This document shows, piece after piece, positions 44,800 through 52,717 of a stretch of 64,000 nucleotides of DNA. The notes under the pieces are model-generated. The model did not search any database. It was not told the DNA's origin and was given only the letters and a program-made list of their open reading frames with translations. The stretch is taken from the NCBI RefSeq assembly GCF_012641745.1, contig NZ_WEHZ01000027.1:1-64000 (forward strand), read 5' to 3'. Within the stretch, counting starts at the first letter, position 1; each line of letters opens with the position of its first letter. The DNA is from Pseudoalteromonas peptidolytica. Lineage in GTDB: Bacteria; Pseudomonadota; Gammaproteobacteria; Enterobacterales; Alteromonadaceae. The translations under genes were made by a program, and so were the position numbers.

Positions 44800-45051
44800 C
44801 TACTGTTTTAGCTGGGCTTTTGCAGCCTCAACCTTTTCAAAATCCAGACCTAATTCATCGACCGCTTCTTTGATCAATGCAGGATTTTGCATTACTAAAC
44901 CCATTAATTGTTGAAGCTTTTCAGGTGGAATACCTAATTGCTGAATTGTTGCCATTGCCATCATTGGGTTTTCCGTCAGCTGGGTAAACACCGCTTCAAT
45001 TTGCTCGTCTGAAATATTGTGCTCTTTAAGTAATGCAATAATTGGATTCAT
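44800..45051 (-). CDS. DUF2999 family small protein
   Basis: 83 aa. MNPIIALLKEHNISDEQIEAVFTQLTENPMMAMATIQQLG is characteristic of DUF2999 from Vibrionales and Alteromonadales. All helical, acidic, no signal peptide; soluble. Function unknown. It starts 8 bp after the methyltransferase stop on the same strand, so it forms a two-gene transcript with it. Confidence 0.88.
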   Translation of the reverse strand: MNPIIALLKEHNISDEQIEAVFTQLTENPMMAMATIQQLGIPPEKLQQLMGLVMQNPALIKEAVDELGLDFEKVEAAKAQLKQ

Positions 45052-45059
45052 CTTGTTTC

Positions 45060-46259
45060 CTAACTGTTTTTTACTAATCGTGCGGCATAAAAACCATCAA
45101 ATTCCGAATTTATTCCCGGAAGTAAGCAAAGTGAGTCCTCTAGTTGCCAGTTGGGGTTGTTCTCCAAAAAGCGTTCAACCTGTTGCTCATTTTCAGCAGG
45201 TAGAATAGAGCAAGTTGCATAGACTAATTTACCGCCCACTTTGCACATTTGACTGTAGCGCGCCAGAATATCTGTTTGTAAATCAATAAGTGTGTCTAAA
45301 TTTTGCGAATTCAAGTGCCACTTTGCATCTGGGTTTCGCTTTAGTACACCTAAACCTGAGCAAGGTACGTCCAACAAAACACGATCAAACTTTTCTTTTT
45401 GTCGTTTGATGGTTTTGTTATTTTGAATAACGCGGGTCTCAGCAACATGAACCCCTGCGCGTTTCGCCCGTTGCTTTAGCGTTTCAAGTTTATGCTCATG
45501 AATATCCAAAGACAGTAATCGACCTTTGTTTTCCATCAATGCAGCTAAGTGCAAGCTCTTTCCACCAGCTCCAGCACATGCGTCCACCACTTTATGTCCA
45601 GGTTTCACATCTAAAAATGGTGCGATCTGCTGAGAGCCTGCATCTTGCATTTCAAACCATCCGGACTGAAATGCTTGAGAGCGAAACAAATGGCTATTTG
45701 ACTCCACTTTTAAGGCAATATGCGCATCAAGTTCAACGTTTGAAACCTTGATCCCTTCTTTTGCTAAAGATGCTGTAACCGTTGCAATATCACTTTTGAG
45801 AGTATTGACTCGCAAATATTGCTGAGCACTTTGATTTAGCGCGTTGGCAATCACCTGCCATTTTTCACCGAGCTGTATATGCGCCACTTCATTGAGCCAA
45901 TCCGGTAATGACAGACGGATAGCTTCGGGGGCCTGCTCTATCAAGCTTTGTAAACGCTCGACATGATAACGCTCGGTATCTACCCACTCCGGCAACGCCT
46001 GCTTGGTTACAACTTGACAAGTCAACCAATAGCCAAACCCATCTAATGGTAAATTCTCATGCTCAAGCAAGTAAGTCAGTAATCGTTTAAAGCGGAAAAT
46101 ATGGTAATAGTTACTCACTACATACTGCCTTTCATCAAGGCTCCACTGCGGGTTATTTTGCAGTAGTTGAGTTAATGCTTTATCGGCATGGAGGGAGGTG
46201 TCAAGTACATGTTCAATGCACTCAGATAAAGTTTGAACTAATGCGCGAGTTACAGACAC
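45060..46259 (-). CDS. RsmB/NOP family RNA cytosine-C5 methyltransferase
   Basis: 399 aa from a GTG start. SAM-binding motif DACAGAGGKSLHLAALM, catalytic DVPCSGLGVLKRNPD and YATCSILPAENEQQV hold the two cysteines of the C5-methyltransferase mechanism. The N-terminal part (1-150) is helical like RsmB but lacks a clear NusB domain, so I call the family and not RsmB itself. Modifies rRNA in the cytoplasm. Confidence 0.88.
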   Translation of the reverse strand: MSVTRALVQTLSECIEHVLDTSLHADKALTQLLQNNPQWSLDERQYVVSNYYHIFRFKRLLTYLLEHENLPLDGFGYWLTCQVVTKQALPEWVDTERYHVERLQSLIEQAPEAIRLSLPDWLNEVAHIQLGEKWQVIANALNQSAQQYLRVNTLKSDIATVTASLAKEGIKVSNVELDAHIALKVESNSHLFRSQAFQSGWFEMQDAGSQQIAPFLDVKPGHKVVDACAGAGGKSLHLAALMENKGRLLSLDIHEHKLETLKQRAKRAGVHVAETRVIQNNKTIKRQKEKFDRVLLDVPCSGLGVLKRNPDAKWHLNSQNLDTLIDLQTDILARYSQMCKVGGKLVYATCSILPAENEQQVERFLENNPNWQLEDSLCLLPGINSEFDGFYAARLVKNS

Positions 46260-46365
46260 AATATGGTCTCGGTTATTGCTAAAATACTATTTTAGCGTGC
46301 CTACAGAAGGGCTTCAATTGGAGTTTGTGATCTTTGCAGAGAATCTTGAAGTTGTGGAGCAAAAC

Positions 46366-46518
46366 AATACCAATTTGACTTAATACTTGCTCAATTTGAA
46401 GGAGTAAATCTGACGCTAACAGCGTTAAAAATTTCTTATTTAGAACAACTAAATAGCAAAATTTTTGCCTTGTTATCGACAAGATTTTCTCACCTCAAAA
46501 TAGACCACTTATGGTATA
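46366..46518 (-). repeat. Dispersed repeat, copy G (internally deleted)
   Basis: Runs from AATACCAATTTGACTTAATA to CTTATGGTATA in reverse orientation. About 50 bp of the middle (the CCGCGTCC...TGTAGG part) is missing; the flanking blocks are well kept. It lies between the methyltransferase start and the chitinase stop. Confidence 0.8.
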
Positions 46519-46542
46519 ACGCGCTCCACAACGACTGCCGTA

Positions 46543-47976
46543 TTATTTAACAGCTAACCAAGGGCCGTCAGCCGCTGGAATGTTCCCTTTGGTCCACCAT
46601 TTAGCTTCATATATCACGCCATTGTAGCTAGCACGGTCACCTTTTAAGTAGACTTTATCAGCATCCCAAGCTGGTACACCACCCACTGGCGGTTCAACAG
46701 GGGTTGTAGGTAAGTCGTCAACCACTCGAACTTGAGGCCAACTTGCGTGGGATTGATAAAAGTTTGTCACGCATTTTTCGTAGTCTCCTGGTACAAGTGC
46801 CGAATAAGCCGTTTGATACCCAACAAGTTTACACTCGAAAGAATAGCCTCCGGGGCGGTCTGCGTAATATGTCCAGTCTCCTTCCCAGTTTGTGTATAGT
46901 ACGTCAGTTGCGCCATCTAAATTTAAGCTACCATAAGGTGTTTGCTGCCAGCAGGTGTTTTCTTCATCCGCAGCAATGGCAATATTATAGTAATGTGATA
47001 GCCCTTCCCAATAACGGATGCGGTTAACAGGTTGACCTTTGTCACGGTTTTGTGCTCCGCACTCGATACCACCATTAATAATATTAATAGTGGTACCAAA
47101 ACCATAACCAATCCCTGCATCTGCCTCACGCTGTGACGGCACCCAAGTTTTGTCAATCACATGCAGCATCGCCGGCTTTGGTGCTTGAGGAGTTAAGAAA
47201 AACCAAATTGCGGACGCTAAATTTAGCCAAGAATCAGCAACTAAACCTGGGTTATTAAGCAATACAGTGGCGTCGCCATTAAACATGACTTCACTGAACG
47301 CACCGTAATTAAAGTGATAAGATAGCTGCTTTGCACCACGACCAAAGTAGCCTTGCCCAGTGCCACAGGGCCAGCGACGATTCTGCCAATCATTTTGGCC
47401 ACACCCTGTAGTATAACCGACCTCTCCTTCTGACCACCCCATTTCACGTACATGCACCAAGGCTTGTTGCCATTCTTCAAGACCTAATGGGTTATCAGAA
47501 ATATTATCTTTGGCAATGTGGCTTCCAGTTTCTTGGGCGAAGTGCGCAAAAGCGGTGACGATTGAGCGTTTACAGATTGCATCAGCATCGCGACCATCGG
47601 TGTAGTCGCCGCAAAAAGCAGGAAACTTACCAATAGCACGTAAAAAACGGGTATATGTGTATTCAGGCGCAGCCATTTGGGTTAAAAATTGCCATTGTGC
47701 TTCACCGAAGACACGCTCAGCTCGCTTAACATTATTAGGATTACTAGCAAGGTTAGGAGCAATTCCCTCAACGATTGTGTTATCTCGAGTTTCTAGTGCC
47801 TTAGACCAGATTGCATACATTGGATTGTTTGTTTTTGCGCCCTCAGTTGCAGAAAGCTCTACTCGCGACACGATATAGCCCCCCGGGTTTTGCGGATCTG
47901 GTTGCGGACTCATAGCTATTGCTTGACTTGCAGTAATAGCCAGCGAAATTGCTGTTGCTAATTTAAGCGTTTTCAT
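46543..47976 (-). CDS. Secreted GH19 chitinase with C-terminal chitin-binding domain
   Basis: 477 aa. Signal peptide (ATAISLAITASQAIA). GH19 catalytic domain at about 30-400, with the acid in AHFAQETGSH (Glu about 149), GYFGRGAKQLSYHFNYGAFS and GIECGAQNRDKGQPVNRIRYW. A Pro-rich linker leads to a CBM5/12-type module at the end (WDADKVYLKGDRASYNGVIYEAKWWTKGNIP). Hydrolyses chitin outside the cell, as expected of a marine bacterium. Single gene. Confidence 0.95.
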   Translation of the reverse strand: MKTLKLATAISLAITASQAIAMSPQPDPQNPGGYIVSRVELSATEGAKTNNPMYAIWSKALETRDNTIVEGIAPNLASNPNNVKRAERVFGEAQWQFLTQMAAPEYTYTRFLRAIGKFPAFCGDYTDGRDADAICKRSIVTAFAHFAQETGSHIAKDNISDNPLGLEEWQQALVHVREMGWSEGEVGYTTGCGQNDWQNRRWPCGTGQGYFGRGAKQLSYHFNYGAFSEVMFNGDATVLLNNPGLVADSWLNLASAIWFFLTPQAPKPAMLHVIDKTWVPSQREADAGIGYGFGTTINIINGGIECGAQNRDKGQPVNRIRYWEGLSHYYNIAIAADEENTCWQQTPYGSLNLDGATDVLYTNWEGDWTYYADRPGGYSFECKLVGYQTAYSALVPGDYEKCVTNFYQSHASWPQVRVVDDLPTTPVEPPVGGVPAWDADKVYLKGDRASYNGVIYEAKWWTKGNIPAADGPWLAVK

Positions 47977-48190
47977 GTTTTTTCCTTTACACGTTGTTGT
48001 TAATAGTGGAACCCACTAACTTAACAATTATTAACAAAATGACATCGCTGTCAAATTTAACGATCCGAAGCTCAATAACAGAGTCTCAAAAAATGAGCAC
48101 GACCAAGACTTTTTGGTACGTCAGTCAACGTGATATGCTAAGGCCAACGCTAATAAAAATTGATTATAAATAACAACAATAGAGCTTCTT

Positions 48191-48748
48191 ATGAAAATCA
48201 CTCCCTTGCAACCAGAGCATTTCTTACCCGTTATTGAGCTTGGTAACCTCGTTCATGGTGATAACTACTTAGATGAAACCGGTATCGAACAGATGTACCA
48301 AAAAGGTTGTAAAAACGGTATCAATGCTTCTTTTGTTGCGCTGGGCGAGAATGGTGAACTACTTGGTTTTAGAACCACCTACAGTGCCGGACAATGGCCA
48401 ATTGACAAATGGAGCTCGCCAACACTATGGCCGGTTGATGAAAATGATATGGCTTACTTTAAGTGTATTGCTATCGCGCCCAATGCACAGGGGCAAGGTA
48501 TAGGACCACAATTATTAAGCCATGCAGTAGCAGCACTAAAACAACAAGGTGCAAAAGCTGGTGTCTCTCACCTATGGAAGCAAAGCCCAGGCAATGGCGC
48601 AGTAAAATACTTCACTAAAGCAGGTGGTAAACTCATCAAAGTACACGATGACAAATGGCTAGACGATTGTATCTATCATGGTTATGTCTGCACTATTTGT
48701 GGCACACAGTGCCACTGCCAAGCGGCAGAAATGGTGCTGGAGTTTTAG
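48191..48748 (+). CDS. GNAT acetyltransferase with Cys-rich C-terminus
   Basis: 185 aa. Acetyl-CoA motif CIAIAPNAQGQGIGPQLLSHAV. Unusual C-terminal CTICGTQCHC (residues about 169-178), which could bind a metal or form disulphides. First of three same-strand genes: the FAD enzyme begins 1 bp after its stop. Substrate unknown; shared transcription hints at an amine or amino-acid pathway. Confidence 0.85.
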   Translation: MKITPLQPEHFLPVIELGNLVHGDNYLDETGIEQMYQKGCKNGINASFVALGENGELLGFRTTYSAGQWPIDKWSSPTLWPVDENDMAYFKCIAIAPNAQGQGIGPQLLSHAVAALKQQGAKAGVSHLWKQSPGNGAVKYFTKAGGKLIKVHDDKWLDDCIYHGYVCTICGTQCHCQAAEMVLEF

Positions 48749-48749
48749 T

Positions 48750-50084
48750 ATGTCCGGATTTGATCCTCTAACCCAGCCACATTGTCAGGGGCAAGCTTTT
48801 GCCAAGAGTTACTGGGCTGCAACCTGCGACATCGGTGAGCCATCCTCAGCACTTGATAGTCCCTTACAGGTTGATGTGGCAGTCATTGGCGGCGGCTTTA
48901 CTGGCTTACTGACAGCTTATCATTTAGCGACTACTTTCCAGCAAAATGTGGCATTATTTGAAGCCAACCAAATTGGCTTTGGTGCAAGCGCAAGAAACGC
49001 AGGGTTTGTTTTACCAAGTACAGGACGTTTAGGTTATTCTCAAATTGCTAAAAGATATGGTGTAGACATCAGTAAATCCATCTACCAAGAATATAATGAT
49101 GCGGTAGATAGAGTGCGTGATCATATCAAAGTGAACCAGATTGAGTGTAATGTCCAAGCATCGGGTTACCTTAAAGTAGCACATAATCAGCAAGCATTTT
49201 CGCTTTTAAAGGCGCAGTCTGAGTACTTAAATTCCACAATGGACTGTAACAAACACCAACTGCTTGACCAGCAACAACTCCGTGACGCTTATATGCGTAA
49301 TCAACAGGGATTTGGCGCACTGCGTTTTGATAATGCCTTTGGTGTCCATCCATTAAAATTATTAATGGGTTACAAAGCGATGGCACAGCAAGCCGGAGTA
49401 AAGATATACGAAAATAGCTTGGTCACACACCACCAAAGCCCAAATGGTAAACACCATTTAGAAGTTAATGGTCACAAGGTATCAGCAGATAAAGTGGTGA
49501 TTGCAGCAAATGCCTATAGCCAACGCAACTTATCTCCTTTAACACAAGGTCGTTATTTGCCGATCTTAAGCAGTATTATTGTTACCAACCCTCTTAGTGA
49601 TGACGTGTTAAATGCCCATGGTCTATTCACTGAGCAAGTCGTCATGGATACCCGGCGACTCAAGTATTATTACCGCCGACTTCCAGATAATCGCATTTTA
49701 TTTGGTGGGCGTGGTGCTGTATTTGGGCACAGTCAAGATAACTTAAAGTATCAACACAACTTACAGACGGCCCTCAAAGATTGCTTTGCAAAACTGCCAT
49801 TTACAGTAGATTATTTCTGGAGTGGTTATATTGCGGCAGCGCTTGATGATATTCCACATATTTATACTGAAAATAACACCGGTTACATACTCGGCTACTG
49901 TGGCTCAGGAGTGGCATTTAGTGCGCAGGCCAGTAAACGCCTTGCTGAAAAGTTAATGGGACAACCTGTACCTAATTTACCTATTTATACTAAACCGCTA
50001 CCCACATTTCCGCTGCCACAATTACGTCGATTTGGCCAGCTCGCTTATTACCAATACGCACAAATAATGGATAAACTAGGATAA
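48750..50084 (+). CDS. FAD-dependent amine/amino-acid oxidoreductase (DAO family, PuuB-like)
   Basis: 444 aa from the ATG at 48750 (MSGFDPLTQPHCQGQAFAKSYW; GGAG 8 nt upstream). An in-frame start 72 bp earlier lies inside the GNAT gene and adds unrelated residues. The Rossmann FAD motif VDVAVIGGGFTGLLTAYHLA and the following FGASARNAGFVLPSTGR fit gamma-glutamylputrescine oxidase-like DAO enzymes. Oxidises an amine or N-methyl group and reduces oxygen. Middle gene of a GNAT-oxidase-GNAT operon. Confidence 0.85.
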   Translation: MSGFDPLTQPHCQGQAFAKSYWAATCDIGEPSSALDSPLQVDVAVIGGGFTGLLTAYHLATTFQQNVALFEANQIGFGASARNAGFVLPSTGRLGYSQIAKRYGVDISKSIYQEYNDAVDRVRDHIKVNQIECNVQASGYLKVAHNQQAFSLLKAQSEYLNSTMDCNKHQLLDQQQLRDAYMRNQQGFGALRFDNAFGVHPLKLLMGYKAMAQQAGVKIYENSLVTHHQSPNGKHHLEVNGHKVSADKVVIAANAYSQRNLSPLTQGRYLPILSSIIVTNPLSDDVLNAHGLFTEQVVMDTRRLKYYYRRLPDNRILFGGRGAVFGHSQDNLKYQHNLQTALKDCFAKLPFTVDYFWSGYIAAALDDIPHIYTENNTGYILGYCGSGVAFSAQASKRLAEKLMGQPVPNLPIYTKPLPTFPLPQLRRFGQLAYYQYAQIMDKLG

Positions 50085-50584
50085 TGTACCACTTCCAAAT
50101 TCGTCCAGCCCGACCATGCGACGCCTCCTCGCTCGCAGCCTTATCTATTCAGGTGTGGCTCGACACGTATGCGTTAGAGGGAGTAAAACAAGAATATGCC
50201 GACTATGCACTTACCACCTTTACACAAGCATATTTTTTAGCTTTGTTACAACGTGATGAAATCAGCATTTATGTTGCTGAACATGATGGTGCAATACAGG
50301 GATACATTCAAGCTAACAGGTCTTCACAATACGGCGACCAAGATCTTGGATTCGAGATTGAAAAGCTTTATGTATTAAGAAGATGGCATGGTAAGGGAGC
50401 CGGCTCGCAACTCATCACGGCCGCATGTGCCGATCTAGGTGAAAAATATTGGCTGTACACATGGGTAGAGAATGAATCAAATCAATTTTATCAAAAGCTT
50501 GGGTTAGCTCACTGTGGTCAGTTTGATTTTTCATTTAATGGCAAAGTGATTGCAAATCATGTTTATACCAGTCAGATTGACTAA
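50084..50584 (+). CDS. GNAT family N-acetyltransferase
   Basis: 166 aa. The acetyl-CoA loop is in LYVLRRWHGKGAGSQLITAA. It starts inside the FAD enzyme stop (TAATG), so it is translationally coupled. Two GNATs around an amine oxidase suggest polyamine or amine processing (inference). Confidence 0.87.
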   Translation: MYHFQIRPARPCDASSLAALSIQVWLDTYALEGVKQEYADYALTTFTQAYFLALLQRDEISIYVAEHDGAIQGYIQANRSSQYGDQDLGFEIEKLYVLRRWHGKGAGSQLITAACADLGEKYWLYTWVENESNQFYQKLGLAHCGQFDFSFNGKVIANHVYTSQID

Positions 50585-50633
50585 GCACGCCATTTTTTAA
50601 GCTTAGAAGTTGCTTTGCTTATACAGGGGATCA

Positions 50634-50668
50634 GAGATACAGCCTCGTTTTACAACGACCTGTATCTC
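50634..50668. terminator. Long hairpin between convergent genes
   Basis: GAGATACAG/CTGTATCTC (perfect 9 bp) encloses a second stem TCGTT-TTAC-AACGA. It lies between the GNAT gene and the convergent outer-membrane gene. There is no T run on either side, but placement suggests a bidirectional terminator. Confidence 0.6.
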
Positions 50669-50686
50669 ATCATTACATAAACTTGA

Positions 50687-51373
50687 TTAGAAGCTATAAC
50701 GCAAGTTCAAACCGAAGTTATCGTATTCATCTGCATTTCTGTAGCTGATATTAGCTGAAATGCGGTCTGTAAACTGGTAACCAAGCTTAGCTAGGTATAC
50801 AAAGTTGGTTTCACTTTCGTCGTTTTGAATACGCTCAACACCAAGACCAATGCGCGCAGATAATGCGCCAAAAGCATGCTCATACGCAGCTTCTAAGTGA
50901 TAGTGGTCACTATTATCACTGTCTTTATCTGAAAGTTGCTGCTGATAAGCTTGACCATTGTTATGCACTATTGTTGTAATACCTGAATACTCAACGTCTA
51001 CCTCATACCTTGAGTAGCCACCGTAAATATCCATAAAACCTGCATCACTAACATCAAATTGGTGCCCCACCAACAAGGTCAAGTAGTCTAAATCTGTATC
51101 CACCTCTAGGGCTGTATTTATACGTATATCGTGATGAACCTCTAGCTGAGAGCGACTAATATCATCGCTAAGTACCGCATAACTTCCTTGAAGATAAAAA
51201 CCATCGAAAGCCTTATTTGCAGTAACCACAACACCCGCTGGTTTTACCTCATCTAAGTTATCAATCGTTATTTTACCATAGCCAAGCTCAACAAAATCTG
51301 TTGAGTTTGCAGCGCTGGCGGTTGATACTAGTAAGGCTGAAACTGCTACTACTTGCTTTAATACTGAATTCAC
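50687..51373 (-). CDS. Outer-membrane beta-barrel protein
   Basis: 228 aa. Signal peptide (QVVAVSALLVSTASA), then alternating amphipathic strands (FVELGYGKITIDNL, GFYLQGSYAVLSDD, LDYLTLLVGHQFD, LSARIGLGVERIQ) and a final strand ending in YSF, the outer-membrane insertion signal. Size suggests an 8- to 10-strand barrel. Function unknown. Upstream, TACCAAT/ATTGGTA (51403-51439) forms an inverted pair. Confidence 0.85.
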   Translation of the reverse strand: MNSVLKQVVAVSALLVSTASAANSTDFVELGYGKITIDNLDEVKPAGVVVTANKAFDGFYLQGSYAVLSDDISRSQLEVHHDIRINTALEVDTDLDYLTLLVGHQFDVSDAGFMDIYGGYSRYEVDVEYSGITTIVHNNGQAYQQQLSDKDSDNSDHYHLEAAYEHAFGALSARIGLGVERIQNDESETNFVYLAKLGYQFTDRISANISYRNADEYDNFGLNLRYSF

Positions 51374-51646
51374 GATTTACTCCATATTGCTCGTATGTAA
51401 TACCAATTTGCGGCACCGAATAGTCACGCATATTGGTACAATTCGCGGCGCATATTACTGTATTTTCGTGCAAAAACAACAAGGTTTTTGAATAAATACG
51501 GCTTCACTTTGTAACAAGCTTTGTCTAATTAACCAGTCAGCAACATAGGTAATAGCGCTTAGTCCACAGTTAAAATATCAGACATTATTACTAGATAAGG
51601 TGGCCGAGGTCATCCTGTTTCTTAGATTCAATATAATTTTTAGCGC

Positions 51647-52717
51647 TTATTGGTAGCCCACCAGCTCAGCGAAACCTTCTCCATCAAATCCTCCAGAGGT
51701 TCTGACTCGCCCCTCCCAATAGGGAATAGAGAGCTGATTCCTAGAGTCTCGATTAATGGCTTCAATGGTAATTGGTGACTTACCATCAAGCTCTAGCAGC
51801 CATTTAGAAGGATAATGAACACCATCAAGCGGTATTGACTTTAGCACCGTCAGTTTAATTTCATTATGTTCTATCTGCTGTGGCGATTTTCCATCGCTTG
51901 CAATCTTGGTACCTCGACAATCAGTGTAGCTTTGCTCACTATCACGAATGCAAAACACCATCAGAGCCCCCTGTTTTCTGTCTTTTGCGCGGATACTAAA
52001 CCAATCCCATCCACGCTGTGTTTTACTTATAAAAGCTGATGACCACTCTCTATCAAGCCAAGCTTTACCTGATACTTGATGGCTTTCACCGTTAAAGTAA
52101 AGCGTGCCAGAGGCATTTAAAAATGGGTAGCTATAATACATGGATGCATGACCATCTGCGGTCTTTTCGCTATAGCCATTTTCCCCATGTAATACCAAGG
52201 GACTATCATTAAGCTTAAGATTAATACTGTTGCCGCTTTCGCTTGCATGCAGAGACAGAGGCAAAAAAGCGCTTGAGTCACTTTTTAAATACCAGTCGTC
52301 AAGGCGGGCAATAAAAGGAGTAGTCGCGATTTCTATTTGACCTGCGCGACCATAACGCTCATAAGCTTGATGAGACTCATCATTTTGAATCGCAAAATGC
52401 GCAAAGTAGAGCTGATCATCCCACCAATGACTCGCGTAATGTGTGTTTGGGGCGGATACTCTAAATAACGTCCATTGCACCCCAAACGCTTTGCCTAAAT
52501 CGCTGTGAAGATTTGCCGTGATATACCACCATTCAATACCTTGATCTGGATGACTGCCATGATCATGAGGAAAGCGTAGTTGATAATCCGGTGATACAGC
52601 AGTGCCTCGCACTTGGCTAAAAAAGCGCGTTTGAGCCTCGGTGTCGCTGGCAGGCTCTGGCGTACAAGCCACACATAGTGCCAATATAAATAACAATAAA
52701 CACAATCTAGTCTTCAT
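51647..52717 (-). CDS. AttH/CrtC-like lipocalin-fold lipoprotein
   Basis: 356 aa from the ATG at 52717 (MKTRLCLLLFILALCVACTPEP), since this start gives a proper lipobox (LCVAC); an earlier in-frame start adds 16 unrelated residues. The mature protein has PHDHGSHPDQGIEWWYITANLHSDLGKAFGVQWTLFR and KAWLDREWSS, typical of AttH/CrtC hydratase-like proteins. It overlaps the permease end by 11 bp. Third gene of an AttEFGH-like operon: ATPase, permease, AttH. Confidence 0.9.
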   Translation of the reverse strand: MKTRLCLLLFILALCVACTPEPASDTEAQTRFFSQVRGTAVSPDYQLRFPHDHGSHPDQGIEWWYITANLHSDLGKAFGVQWTLFRVSAPNTHYASHWWDDQLYFAHFAIQNDESHQAYERYGRAGQIEIATTPFIARLDDWYLKSDSSAFLPLSLHASESGNSINLKLNDSPLVLHGENGYSEKTADGHASMYYSYPFLNASGTLYFNGESHQVSGKAWLDREWSSAFISKTQRGWDWFSIRAKDRKQGALMVFCIRDSEQSYTDCRGTKIASDGKSPQQIEHNEIKLTVLKSIPLDGVHYPSKWLLELDGKSPITIEAINRDSRNQLSIPYWEGRVRTSGGFDGEGFAELVGYQ

